A stretch of DNA of 64,000 bases from assembly GCA_963682025.1 (NCBI GenBank), contig OY821518.1:18140422-18204421 (forward strand), given 5' to 3'. The notes below the pieces were generated by a model. It saw only the letters and a program-made list of their open reading frames with translations. It did not search any database and had not been told where the DNA came from. This DNA comes from Cordilura impudica (Eukaryota; Arthropoda; Insecta; Diptera; Scathophagidae). Of the stretch, positions 1 through 11,250 are shown piece after piece (positions within the stretch are counted from its first letter, which is position 1; every line of letters begins with the position of its first letter). A program made the position numbers and the translations under genes.

Positions 1-969
1 CGATATAAGGTAACGATTTTAAAAATCCCTGCGGCTATTAATAAACATACTCATAAGAGCATAACTAAGCTCTAAACAAAACCATGAACTGAAAGGTATT
101 TTGAATACTTATCTAATGCACTTATGGCCTTTTCCTCGAGCTATTGATGTTTTAACTTGGGATATACTGCATTTGTACATTTCAGTTATGCAAAGTGCTC
201 CTTATATTAAAAATATTTATGGTCGGTTAGCCAGTGGAGCAGGATGGCAGGATGAAAGTGCTGGGTCAACATAGTAAATCCTCCGAAGAATATTTCGTTC
301 TCAGACCTTTATATATTTTTCATATTTTTTTCTTATATTGATAATTGTTTGCTTAGTTTTTCATCTATAATTCAAGTATGATTGATGACTTCTCATTTCA
401 TTCTTCAGCAAAAGTATGGATAAGGCTTATATTTATTAATATATCTATTCAAAAAATAAAATAAAACATGCTGATTTATGTAAGCTTAAATAATAAAAAT
501 ATCACTCATACGTTTACATATTTAATGTTGGGCTAATAAGTAATAATCATATGTCGTCAATATGTTATGTAAGACAAAAAATTGATTTAAAGTAGAAGAA
601 ATATGACAATTTTTGAAGATTTCATTCGACAAAACAGTTCAACTTGTTTTGCTGAAGCTATTTGCTGAGAATGAAATGAGAAATCATCAACGGATCAGTT
701 AAGTATATAAAAGGTCATACAAAAAGTAAGACTGGAGAATGGCAAACCCTTTACTATATAAGCCTAGTACTTTCACCCAGATGTGGAATTTTTTTACCCA
801 TCAGAATGGCTGTTTTACAGTGTAATAACTTTTTTAGGCTGATGTTCTTTAGCTTTGTGAAAAAACACAGCAGAGCAAAGATATACAAAAAAATTAGTGT
901 TTCATAACCAAATTTTTTTAAAAACTCCGTATCTGCCTTCAAAAAAATCTGGAAAAATTCTCAAAAATT
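1..969. other. AT-rich stretch without a gene; imperfect inverted repeat
   Basis: No convincing coding region. The only structure seen is an imperfect inverted repeat: about 376-415 and its reverse complement at about 650-690 share a core of roughly 27 of 29 bases around TTCTCATTTCATTC, and the flanks (about 300-330 and 705-735) also match weakly. It could be an old foldback or MITE. No target duplication was found. Confidence 0.4.
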
Positions 970-1946
970 TTGAGGTGATAAAAGTGTTCGAATGTAAAGT
1001 TCCACCCCCTAGAAATATGCGAATAGCAAAAAACTAAGAAACTCAAACCCTTACTATGTGTTGGGAAATAAACTTGTCCTATATTTTACGAAAACTTACC
1101 CTTATGTGCTCATAGGGTTAAAATGATCTAGAATGCAGCAGTATTTGCAAAATATTTGTATCTTTTTACTTAATCGTCCTATACTAGCTTTGGATCATTT
1201 GTGACGTCAGTCCAAATGGGTTAATGACTTCAAGTTATAAAATCATCATAATCATCAAATCATAAAAATCGGTAAAGTATAGCACAATTTTATTTCCCAG
1301 CCCACAGTAAGGGGATTATCTAGTCTACTAGAACAATTATATTTCAAAGTTTGGCCTCGGCCAGGAATGGGTTAACGTTGTCCAATTTATTCGCATCTAG
1401 TTATTATATTTTAAGCGTCACATCTAGAAACTGAACAGCGCTTACGAAATATTGGATTTTTTTTGAATAAATTATCTTTTATTAGCTTGGGGTCAGATAT
1501 GACCCCAGGTCAAAAAGGGATAATGGGGTCATATGATATTTTTCCGAAACCCTAGGCTATTTACATAAAATATAACATTTAAAAGTAGAAAACTAATAAA
1601 TTTTTGATACAAGGTATTACGAAAGAGTACATTTACTGAATATTTCACAAAAAATCCATTTTTCTCGAAATGCGTAAAAAAAATTCTTTGTAAAACAAAT
1701 TCTGGTAGAAGAATTTACTTAAAAATTCTCACAGTTAATCTCTAACATGTATTTAACTAACCTTAGAGTGTCAAACCTTTTTTTTGAAATTTTGTTTAAG
1801 AACATTTTTTTTAAAATTTTTAAAAATTTTATCAAAAAAGTTTCGCATTTTTGGTCTCATTCTGCAATAGATTAAAAATGTAATAATAAAATAGTACTTC
1901 ATGTCTGAATGCTTCTAGGTATAGTGACAAAAAAAATTATGGCTTT

Positions 1947-2783
1947 TAAGGTTTTTTAGTGAACTTTTTTCGACCTTCGAACAGTGTATTTTTATTTAAA
2001 AAATGGTCGAGCCTAAGGTCGCTTGTTTTTTTTTATATAATAATTTATTGAATATTTCGGTCTACTACGTAGACCATCATCAGCAATTTCTATATACAAA
2101 AACACAAAAAGATTCTTAAAATATATTACAAATAAGTATGCACTACAAAAAAACTATTGAGAATCAAGAGTTGTTGTATATAATTTTTATGTTGTTGTTG
2201 TGTTGTGTTTTCAGTTGCTCGAATTTCTTGATATGTCGACGTTTTATGTTCTCTTTGTATACTTTGGTTTGTGTTGGTTCATTGCTCCACAGTTGATTGG
2301 CTAATTCTTCACTTATGAGGTGATCGATGTCGTGTTTAGTTTTTATGTATTTCTCTTTAGGTAAAAATGATTTTCTTGTGTAATTATGTTCAGGATTTAA
2401 CGTTTTGTTCTTTCAATAAAATTTTCTTTAGCTTTAACAAGCTTTGGCGGATGAATTTGATTGTTGTTGTTATTTAAAGTGGCTGTAACGTTTTTCATGG
2501 CATTGTTGATAAAATTCGGAATCAAGTCATTATGTCTGCATTTGATGAGGAATGTGATGTTGTTTTGGATTTTAATTTGTTTTTTTTTGTTGTTTGGAGT
2601 TTGTTGATATATTTCGAGATCCCCCTGTGTTGTTGCTTTATTTGTTGGTATACCATTTTGTTGTTGTTGTGTTCCGGACGTGCTCTCCGTGGTAATTTTA
2701 GGTTTTTAGTGATAAATTATTCAATATATTATTATATCAAAAAAAAAAAAACAAGCGACCTCAGGCTCGACCATTTTTTAAAT
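1947..2783 (-). mobile_element. Penelope-like element fragment with inverted ends
   Basis: This block interrupts the hAT-like MITE and is flanked by a 15-bp direct repeat AAAAATTATGGCTTT (1932-1946 and 2784-2798), which I read as the target duplication. Its two ends (about 1990-2053 and 2717-2783) are inverted copies of each other around GGTCGAGCCT and GGTCGCTTGT. On the minus strand a broken reading frame near 2550-2480 contains a CRxNxLIPxF-like stretch resembling the start of Penelope-like polymerases, followed by stops. A hammerhead-like motif sits near the left end. Family assignment rests on that motif, the inverted ends and the short peptide match. Confidence 0.55.
2036..2085 (-). ncRNA. 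candidate hammerhead ribozyme motif of a Penelope-like element
   Basis: Reading the minus strand, CTGATGA (2083-2077) is followed by a perfect 7-bp hairpin GGTCTAC/GTAGACC with a 3-nt loop and then GAAA (2058-2055). This is the conserved CUGANGA - stem II - GAAA core of hammerhead ribozymes, which are known from Penelope-like elements. Stem III would be a weak ATAT/ATAT pairing, and I cannot close stem I convincingly, so activity is uncertain. Confidence 0.5.
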
Positions 2784-3194
2784 AAAAATTATGGCTTTAA
2801 TTAATTTCTTAAAGTTGAAAAAATTTCCGTCAAGTTTCACGTGATAGTTTTTTTTTTGGCTCAAAAGTTGTCTGGGGCATTTGCAATTCCTTGGCGAGTT
2901 TTTATGCGATTTTTTAGCTTTTTTTTTTTAGCGAGTTTTTAGCTTTTTAGTGCTGAAATCGATTCATATAACAACTTGTCGGAAAAATTAAACTATAGAA
3001 CGAAATTTTCGTCAAATCTGAAAAAAAGTCATATGTTCCCCATATAAACACATAGGAAATTTTTAGTCGCGTTGAGGCGCCTCTAAATTTTTTTTTTAAC
3101 CCAAAACTTTGTATTTCTCCGCTTTTTGCTATTCGCATATTTCTAGAGTCTAAGACCAAGAGTTTGAACACTTCTTTTTTTACGGGCCACCCTA

Positions 3195-4393
3195 GTGTAC
3201 ATCAAATATATTAAAAAAAAGTTTTTTTTATTTCAAATAATTCAAGTATCTGTTAAACTGAAATTTAAAATGTCGAAATTGTTATTATAGTTGGTCACAT
3301 TATTTATTTAATGCGTGTTTAACAACAATTCGTTTAGTTTCATATTTTGTAAAGCCGAAAAAAAACTGCCAAAAAATATTTCTCATACGTTTTTTTTTTA
3401 TTTATTTATTTTTTTTTTCTACATAATAATAATAAAAGTTTGTTCTGGTAACAAGTTATTATAAATAAATATGTTTAAGCCACTGACAGTCTGACATTGT
3501 TTTTTTTTTTTTTTTTTTTTTTTTGGAATGCTGTGTTTTTACATACAAGATATCTTTTAACCAAAATGAAAAAATAAAAATGAAAAAGTAAACACTCGTA
3601 CTATCATAAATACTAACAAACACTTTAACCACCACCAGCAACAACAACAGCAGCAGCAGTTGAGGGCTAACGAAAATAACTCGCTTTGTGGTGGCTGTAG
3701 TTAGTTGCAACATTCTGTGGAAGTTACAAGGCTTTCACAGACTTATGTTGACTTTAAGCGGCTTTTCAACTTTTTTCGAAAGAAAAAAAAAAAACGCTTT
3801 TCTACTTTTTTGTATTATTTGTCTTGACACTGTATCTTGTTGTTTTGTATATGAGTACAACTTTAATAGTGTATGTGTTGCTCTTTCATTCATTTGTATA
3901 GGTCAGGTTTGTTATTTGCAAGATATAAAATATAATTTTATAAATTTTTTTTTCCTTGCAGCTTTCACTCTGGGGTTTCTTTGTATAGTAACTACTCCGT
4001 ATAAAAAGCTACTTTGTTGTGGTTACTATGTCCTAGAATGTGGCATTTAGGACAATTAGAAACCATGCTGATATTGTATATGATAAAAAAAACTACATCA
4101 AATTCCATGAAAATATACAACATGTATCAAGATAGAGTTTAAAAAAGTAACAGCACGTCAGGAGTTAGACAAATTTAAAGACACTAGATCGTTGATGATC
4201 GTAAGCGCCTGTGAAAAATTTCAGAAAATGCACTCAAAAATTATGAGCCAAATTTTTACGTCATTTATTTTTGGATTTCTGATCCTTTTTAGTACAGCGG
4301 GAAAAATTTTTTTTTTTATATGAGTTTCACAAACATTTAATTTAAAACCGGTTGAAAATTAAAAATATTAGTAACAATTATAAATATATCACC
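3195..4393. other. AT-rich stretch without a recognised gene
   Basis: It contains a homopolymer T run (about 3499-3524) and a CAG/CAA-type repeat (about 3632-3662) that creates a leucine-rich open frame on the minus strand. I see no splice signals or domain to support a gene. Confidence 0.4.
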
Positions 4394-4496
4394 GGAGTAA
4401 AAGAATATTTGAACAACTATGAGTCGTATGATGAATATGCATTTTTTGTTTGATAATTATCATACGCTCCATAGTTGTTCTAATTTTTTCTACTCC
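4394..4496. repeat. 103-bp imperfect hairpin
   Basis: The arms GGAGTA...GAACAACTATG...CGTATGAT and their inverted counterpart pair over about 40 bp with a few bulges, leaving a loop of roughly 20 bases. It may be a very small foldback MITE or a miRNA-like hairpin. Nothing in the sequence decides between these. Confidence 0.55.
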
Positions 4497-4514
4497 TAAA
4501 GTTGCTACAAAATT

Positions 4515-7260
4515 TTTTTATTTATTTATTTAAAGTCTATGGAATAACAAATGTCCTTACAGACTAATACATTTAGTGTATAAAATACATAAAACAAATA
4601 AAATAATGACGATTTAATTATTTAGATATAGAATAATTTTACGTTTTAAAGATTCTTTATTTTCGGACAAATCTATGATGTGGCAAATTCCATTAAATTT
4701 CTCACACAACCGGCAAAATGGAAAATAATTAATATTTAACAGCTTAAAGTTTCTTGTTGGACTCGATGGTATATTAATTTGAATTCTGCTTAACAAGTAA
4801 TTGGAGTCAATGTTGCCATGTAATAAACTGAGTAGAAAGGAAATACTAAACACTGTTCTACGACTTTTCAGTGTCGGTAACTTGATTAGAGCAAGTCTGG
4901 ATCCATAAAAGGGTAAGGCATCGGATTTCCAACCAAGTCCACGTAGACAGAAAAAAAAGAAATTGTTTCTGGACAGATTCGATGAAATTCATATGAATAA
5001 TGCAACACGGATCGCATATTATACAACCATATTCCAGGATGGAACGAACCAGGGATGTATATAGCTTAGGGTGGCCCTTCATTATATGGAGCGAAAAATT
5101 GTGTTCAAAATCTCGGTCTCACCCCCTAGAAATATGCGAATAGCAAAAAAACGAGAAATACAAAGCTATGGGCTAATCAAAAACATTTAGTCGTGCCTCA
5201 ACGCGATTGAAAATTTCAAGTGTGTTTATATGGGGAAAATATGACTTTTTTTTCAGATTTTACGAAAATTTCGTTCAATGGTTTTCGTTTTCTGACAAGC
5301 TGATATATAATTCAGGATAGGTACTAAATTATCCTTTCAAAAACCTATAAAATTTCAAAACTGAATAAAAGTTCGCCAAGAAATAGCAAATGCCCCAGAC
5401 CCCTTTTGTGCCAAAAAAAAAAAACTAGGTCATGAAATTTGATGGCATTTTTTTCAACTTTGAGAAATTGATTAACGCCATAATTTCCTTGTGGTCTCCA
5501 TACTTATAAGTACTCAGACATGAATCATTGTTTTATTACCACGTTTTTGTTGAAAATGGAAAATTTTTTTGATAAAATTTTTAAACTCCTTTTTCAAGTT
5601 TTAAAAAATTTTCTTAAACAAAATTTAAAAAAATGAATCTATCACTTTAAGGTGTTATGAAATACATGTTACAGATTAACTGTGTGAATTTTTACGTAAA
5701 TCCCTATGCCAGGATTTTTTTGACAAGGATTTTATTTTTGCGGATTTCGAGAAAACTGGGATTTAATAAAATATTCTATAAATGTACTCTTTCTAAGAAC
5801 TTTGTATCAAAAATTCATCACTTTTCTACTTTTAAATGTTGTGTTTTATCCTAATAGCCTAGGGTTTCGGAAAAAAAATAATATGACCTCATTAACACTT
5901 TTGTAATTGGGATCACATATGACCCCAAACAAATAAAAGACAATTTATTAAAAAAATTTAAATATTTAGTAATTGCCCTCGAATTTTTAGACGCCATGCT
6001 AAGGTGTAATAGCCAAATGTGTAGATCTTCCGTTCCTAAAATTTGAGATACATCCGAGAACGCTAACCCATTATATGATAAGGCCAGCTTTGGATTTTAA
6101 GATATTTTTAAATAAAAATTACCGAAAACGAGTTTTTCTATTAAACTCGATGAAACCACTATTTAGAATTTAAAAAAAATAATTCGGTTAATTTTTATTT
6201 ATTTAACCCTTCAGTGCTCTTGGAATCAAAATAATTCCTTGTGATATATCTTTGGTGCAATTATCTGCTTATTGCTCGCGAATATAAATTAAAACAAGTT
6301 TTAACCAATTTTGTTATAAAATTATTTTATGTATAAAAACCATCTATATTTTTCTGAATAAAATAAGAAGACCAATAAATGACCCAAAGCTAATAAAAAA
6401 ATTTTATTCAAAACTTTGTATTTCTCAGTTTTTCGGCTATTCGCATATTTCTGGGGGGTGTGAGACCGAGAGTTTGAACATTTTTTTATTAAGGGCCACC
6501 CTAATATAGCTGTTTGGTTACATATTGGTCAGAAAATTCTTTACTCCATCGCTGAATGCCATAAGCTTTGTTTATTGTTGAAGATATATGCGGACGAAAG
6601 TTTAATCTATGATCAAATAAAATGCCAAGATCTGAAAACGTATCAACGGATTCTAATTCACTTTCATTCACAAAATAAGCAGCATGTAGATTATTACATC
6701 TGTAAAAGGCATATGCTTGCATTTTTTTATATTGAGCTCCCTATGGTTTACATTTCACGATCCACAAAAATTATATAAATCGGATTGTAGCCAAAAATGT
6801 TGAAAGTAATTTTGAAGAGAGGAAAATAGTTTGACATTGTCAGCGTAAAAGAGAATTTTAGAGTGTTGAATAACAGAAGGGAGATCATTGATATATAAAT
6901 TAATAAGTACTGGACCAAACATGACTTACTTGTGGAACACCGGAAAAATCGAAATGTTGATTTTTTTTTAAGATACAGCGTTTCTGAATTTAACCCACTG
7001 AGATCTTTTCGTTAAATAACATTTTAACCAGAAAACTAAAGAATTACTGAGACCCATAGAATTCAGTTTGTATAATAATAAATCATGATTCAAAGGCTTT
7101 ACTGAAGTCGGTGTAAATTACATCAGTTTGCATACCATCTCTGAATCTGTCGCTTATAATTGCAGTGAGTTCCGGTACGTTGGTGCTTGTAGAACGAGAT
7201 TTATGAAAGCCGTGTTGATATGGAGAAAGTATGGATGAAACTAAGAAAAAATATTAAACA
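4515..7260 (-). pseudogene. decayed non-LTR retrotransposon (reverse transcriptase), split by a MITE
   Basis: The minus strand encodes broken pieces of a non-LTR reverse transcriptase. Near 7215-7085 comes the QHGFxxxRSTxTN block and the first catalytic block DFSKAF. Near 6722-6504 comes DLGILFDHRLNF and ...SDQYVTKQLY, and near 5058-4960 the continuation TSLVRSILEYGC. The C-terminal part lies at 4853-4614. The 3' end at about 4515-4535 is a (TAAA)n-type tail, as in the related element at 37435-39768, and the encoded residues match that copy. The hAT-like MITE at 5067-6503 cuts the coding region exactly at QLY/TSLV. Many stops and frameshifts, a missing central part and a missing 5' half (endonuclease) show that it is dead. 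The clade is CR1/Jockey-superfamily-like; I cannot assign it further. Confidence 0.8.
5067..6503 (+). mobile_element. hAT-like MITE, copy 2 (complete, 8-bp target duplication)
   Basis: A complete 1437-bp element. It starts TAGGGTGGCCC (5067) and ends GGGCCACCCTA (6503). The inverted ends extend about 90 bp and include GCGAATAGC near 5138 and its complement near 6435. The 8-bp direct repeat ATATAGCT flanks it (5059-5066 and 6504-6511). TAGGG...CCCTA ends with 8-bp duplications are characteristic of the hAT superfamily. No transposase is encoded. It was inserted into a reverse transcriptase gene, whose frame is continuous across the empty site. Confidence 0.9.
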
Positions 7261-7329
7261 AATAAAAATGAGGTTTGGCCAAACCTTTTAGAGGTTTTTC
7301 TATAATGGCCTAGTACTATCAACCTGATT

Positions 7330-7960
7330 TGAAATTTCTCAATCCCCAGACAATGACCCCGAAAATGTTCCGCACTGTCATCGGTTCAATACATACGAGT
7401 TACCTGCCATACAACCTCAAACCATGATGCCCACCTGCACCGAGTTTAACCGCTGGCAAACATCTTTATTTAATGCAGTTACACTTTTTTGCCAAAAATT
7501 ACTTTTTTCCTTATCTTCCGAACATGCAAAACTTATTTTTATTTGATAACATAACACGTTACCAAAATTCAGGGGATTTTTTTATATACTCGTACTTTTT
7601 TCTATTCACATCAGATCATGGTTGTAAATTTTTTTAAAAATTTTGTGACCGGTATCTCCTTGCATGTCTTTTCCGAAGGACTTTTTGATTAAGAACTATT
7701 AAAGCAGTAGTTTCGGGATTATGTTTTAATGAAGCCAAATTAGTTCGGTTTTCGTGCTCAGTTAATTTAGATGGGTGTCCACATCGAGGTTTTTACAAAA
7801 TCTTATTGGAGAAGTTGTAATTCTAAACGCAGTGCTGCACTAAAGAGTGGATTCTGCCTATGATCCGAGCTATTTTATGAATAGATTTACCCTTTTTCTG
7901 AATACTAGCATATTTCTTCTCTCTTCAGCACGGACTTAATTAATAGGGACAATACTAAGA
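7330..7960 (-). pseudogene. Tc1-like transposase relic
   Basis: On the minus strand about 7950-7690 encodes GKSIHKIARIIGR-like and SLVQHCV-like segments followed by a KLTEHE-like stretch. This is the helix-turn-helix DNA-binding part of Tc1-type transposases. About 7460-7330 contains GGxHHGLxLYG-like and CIEPM-like pieces that fit the VKHGGGxxMVWG region of the catalytic domain. The part between is missing or unrecognisable and the frame is broken repeatedly. It abuts the 5' end of the decayed non-LTR element. No terminal repeats were found. Confidence 0.55.
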
Positions 7961-7980
7961 CAATGTATTCTGTGATTTTT

Positions 7981-8792
7981 ATACCCTATACCACTATGTG
8001 GTTTGGGTATAATGACTTTGTGCTGCTGTTTGTAACAACCAAAAATATTTGACCTACACCCATATTTAATTATACCGAATCACTATCTGAATCACTATCT
8101 GATTCGATTTAACGATGTCCGTCCGTCCGTCCGTCCGTCCGTCCGTCCCTCTGTGTGTCCATGTAAAGCTTGTAATCAAACTGCAGGTCGCAAATATGAA
8201 TATATTTTGACGAAATTTGGTATTTGATCTTTTATCGGCCATGGGATGAACGCTATTGAAATTGGTGAGAATCGGTCCATGTTCAGACCTAGCCCCCATA
8301 CAAATGACCCCTATAAAATCAACATATATTGCCATAAAATCCAAATTATCATACAAATCTTAGTCAAATTGGGTTTTTATGTATATATTACATCAGTTAA
8401 TCAGTAGTCCAAATATGATCCCTATTGGACAACTCTTAGTCATAGGCCCCATATAGAGCTGCTTCCCGATCTTCACTTAAATTTATCAAAAAACAAAAAT
8501 ATTGCACCGATTCTTCTCAAATTTTGTTTGTATATATTTTTCCAAAATACAAGAGACCTTACCAAACATCGTCAGGATCGTTCCACTTTTGGGCCTAGTC
8601 CCCATATTGATATAACATCCGATATGAAATTTTTCATATCTGCAGCCAAAAAAATTAAGAAAAATCCCACTCAAATTTGGTGTATGCTTATTTTCTATAT
8701 CCAGTTAGTTGGGTCTGAGAGATAGGGCCTCTAAACGCATGGTATAGGGTATCATATAGTCGGTCCAGACCGACTATAATTTTCTTACTTGT
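7981..8792 (+). mobile_element. mini-me/DINE-1-like element, copy 1
   Basis: It starts ATACCCTATACCAC, where TATACCC...GGGTATA forms a hairpin, and contains a (GTCC)n microsatellite at about 8116-8149. It ends with a near-palindrome around 8758-8777 and TTTCTTACTTGTTT. Other copies lie at 24315-25129, 26105-26690, 28910-29824, 34392-35165, 53340-53793 and 60946-61730. The microsatellite core next to a conserved block resembles the dipteran mini-me/DINE-1 (Helentron-type) elements. Open frames inside are shadows of the repeat. Confidence 0.8.
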
Positions 8793-9089
8793 TTGAATTA
8801 AGCAAGTGCTGTGATATTAATTTTAAGTTCATGAGCTCCCGTTTTTTTATTTCTTTTTATAATAATTATACTAGCTGTTTTTACCCGGTCTTGCCCGGGA
8901 TAAAAAGGCCTTTGACGCGCTGAGTACCTAGTCCCCAATTAACAAATTCCTCTCATTGAGCAGAGACGTCAAATTCAAGTTTCAGAAATTAAAGATTAAT
9001 GCGACGTTTAGTATTGTGTCGCAAGGTTATTTTGATCGACTGCTAATTATTTCACATATGTAGATTAAATTTATCATTCGACATTTCAC

Positions 9090-9700
9090 TAAGCTGTGTT
9101 CCGCGAGCGAGTCGCGTCCACTTCCGTGCGTTTGGCAGCCACACCCGTGCTGCCGCGCAGTTGTTGTCAACTTATTTTAATCGCCAAAATATATTTTTCA
9201 GATCATTGCGATATTTTAGCTGACCTGTGATCCGCGAGCGCGTCGCGTCCGCATCCTTCGCGTCCGCGTGCCTCGCGCCTCGCACCGCTTCCTCGCAGCT
9301 ACTACCCGTGCTGCCGCTTAGTTCTCGTTAACTTATTTTAATCCCTAAACCATATTTTTCAGAGCATTGCGAAATTTTAGCTGAGCTGTGTTCCGAGAGC
9401 GCGTCGCGCACCGCTTCCTCGCAGCTACTACCCGTGCTGCCGCTTAGTTTTCGTTAACTTATTTTGATCCCTAAAACATATTTTTCAGAGCATTGCGATA
9501 TTTTAGCTGAGCTGTGTTCCGAGAGCGCGTCGCGTCCGCATCCGTCGCGTCCGCGTTCACGCGCCGCGCACCGCGCGTCGCTTCCGCGCATTTGGCAGTC
9601 ACACCTGTGCTGCCACGCAGCTATTGCCAACTTATTTTAATTGTCAAAATATATTTTTCAGATCATTCCAATATTCTAGCTAAGCTGTATTCCCCGTGCA
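9090..9700. repeat. GC-rich tandem repeat inside Helitron-like element A
   Basis: About four to five units of 130-155 bp, each with GCTGTGTTCCGCGAGCG-type GC-rich sequence, then CCCGTGCTGCCGC, then an AT-rich part ending TATTTTTCAGA. Unit starts are visible near 9092, 9225, 9380, 9510 and a decayed one near 9680. Related units are in the other copies (30430-30830 and 42370-42720). An open frame of 99 codons at 9514-9813 is produced by the repeat and is not taken as a gene. Confidence 0.75.
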
Positions 9701-9989
9701 TTTATTGTAGGACATATATTGAGAGCAGCATGCAAATATTCACTAAAATAAATATTTTACAAAATTCATTAAATAAAAATATGCAAAAATTTAAGAATGA
9801 ATTTGGGGAGTAAGTTCATTTTTTATTTCGATTAAAAAAAATGGGGAATTTGTTCATTTCTTTTGGGTACCTTTTTTAAGTTTGGGGAAGTTGTTCACCA
9901 TGTAGTTATTCCCGTGTAAACCAAATTTCAGAGAAATCCGTTGAAAAGTACAAATTTGTATAGGGAAGAAATATACCACACAACAATAT

Positions 9990-11250
9990 ATGAGTTTTAT
10001 ATGAAAATTGGGCGTAAAATTATGCGTGGTCGGTAAAAATCATATGGCGACCGTCCCTGAAATATGTACTAAACTTCGGAGAAAGCCATTGAAAAATAAA
10101 AGTTTGTATAGCAATCAAATAAAGAAACAAATTAAAGGAAAAAATAAGTTTTATATACATAGAAGTGGGCGCAAAGTAGGTGTGGCCTGTAAGAAACATA
10201 TGGTGACTTTCCCTGTAGTATAGATATCGTGTGATCAAATTTTAGACATCCTTTGAAAAATAAAAATTTCTATAGTGAACAAAAAACAGAAAATTAATTT
10301 TGTATAAAAAGTGGGCGTAGATGTAGGCGTGGCCTGCAAGAATCATATGGCGATCTCTCTGGAGTACAGAGATCGTGTGTAGCAAATTTCAGAGAAATCC
10401 GTTTCAAAAAAAAAATTGTGTAGCGAACAAATGTACCAAAAAATAGAATGTGAATGGTATACAAAAAGTGGGCGTAACAGTATGAGTGACCGGTACGAAG
10501 AATACGTCGACCTTCCTGGAGCAGAGAGATCGTGTGTACCAAATTTTAGAGAATTCCGTAGAAAAATAAAAATTTGTATAGTGAACAAATATACCAAAAA
10601 GCAGAAAATGAATTGCATATAAAAAGTGGGCGTAAAAGTAGGTGTGGCCGCAAGAATCACACGGTGACCTGGCCTGGGGTACAGAGATCGGTGTACCAAA
10701 TTTCAGACAAATGCGTTGAAAAATAAAAATTTGTATAGCAAACAAATATACCAAAACACAGAAAATGAATTGTATACAAAAAGTGGGCGTTAAAGTAGGC
10801 GTGGCCAGTACGAAGCATATGGCTACCTTTCCTGGAGTACAGAGATTGTGTGTACCAAATTTCAGAGAATGCCGTTGAAAAATAAAAATTTGTATAGTGA
10901 ACAAATATACCAAAAAGCAGAAAATGAATTGCATATAAAAAGTGGGCGTAAAAGTAGGCGTGGTCGACAAAAAGTTTACGGTGACCTTAGCAGGAGTACA
11001 GGGATCGTGCATACCGAATTTCAGAGAAATCTGTTAACAAACAAAAATTTGTATAGTGAACAAATATGAATAAAACAGAAAAGGAATTTTACATAAAAAG
11101 TGGGCGTAAAAGTAGGCGTGGCCGGTAAAAAGTATATGGCGACCTTTCCTGGGGTATAGAGATCGTGTGTACAAAATTTCAGAAAAATCCGTTGGAAAAT
11201 AAAAATTTGTATAGCGGTCAAACAAACAAACAAACAAACAAACAAACAGA
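9990..11250. repeat. about 155-bp tandem repeats inside Helitron-like element A
   Basis: Eight units at 145-160 bp spacing, recognised by GTGGGCGTAAAAGTAGGCG-type sequence near 10010, 10166, 10310, 10467, 10625, 10780, 10940 and 11098. Each is followed by CATATGGCGACC, a ...GTACAGAGATCGTGTGTACC segment and AAATTTCAGAGAAATCCGTT. The array ends in a (CAAA)n run at 11218-11248. The same units occur at 31020-31560, 36370-37430 and 39770-39840. Long open frames on the minus strand (for example 10404-11012) are repeat artefacts. Confidence 0.85.

Larger units (their letters stand above)
970..3194 (-). mobile_element. hAT-like MITE, copy 1, interrupted by a Penelope fragment
   Basis: The right end carries the same terminal sequence as the better preserved copy at 5067-6503: GGGCCACCCTA ending at 3194, preceded by the internal motif GCTATTCGCATATTTCT. 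The left end has the inverted counterpart near 1010-1030 (AGAAATATGCGAATAGC), but its outermost bases are not recognisable, so the left boundary near 970 is approximate. Internal segments, including a palindromic 'ggggtcatatgacccc'-type block near 1490-1530, match the other copies in reverse orientation. Removing the insertion at 1947-2783 leaves about 1.37 kb, close to the 1.44 kb of copy 2. No transposase coding is visible, so it is non-autonomous. Confidence 0.75.

Noticed and set aside
3459..3713. Leucine-rich minus-strand frame resembling a signal anchor
   Set aside because: Caused by a CAG/CAA repeat and a long A run (poly-T on the plus strand); no other coding evidence.
3640..3720. Possible polyglutamine host exon
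   Set aside because: The glutamine frame is very short and lacks flanking coding sequence or splice sites.
8110..8150. (GTCC)n runs considered as CRISPR-like or independent microsatellites
   Set aside because: They occur at the same internal position in each mini-me-like copy and are part of that element; no spacers.
8066..8725. Open frames recurring in every mini-me-like copy (for example MSGIFINFFGCRYEKVHIG)
   Set aside because: Present in both strands of a non-coding repeat and broken differently in each copy; no ribosomal or domain evidence.
9514..9813. Open frame of 99 codons rich in Arg/Ala/Ser
   Set aside because: It is generated by the GC-rich tandem units of the Helitron-like element; equivalent frames in other copies (30444-30851) are not conserved as proteins.
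10343..11245. Long minus-strand open frames of up to 202 codons with repeated FTPTFYMQFIF-like text
   Set aside because: They follow the 155-bp repeat units, occur in several frames at once and show no constraint.
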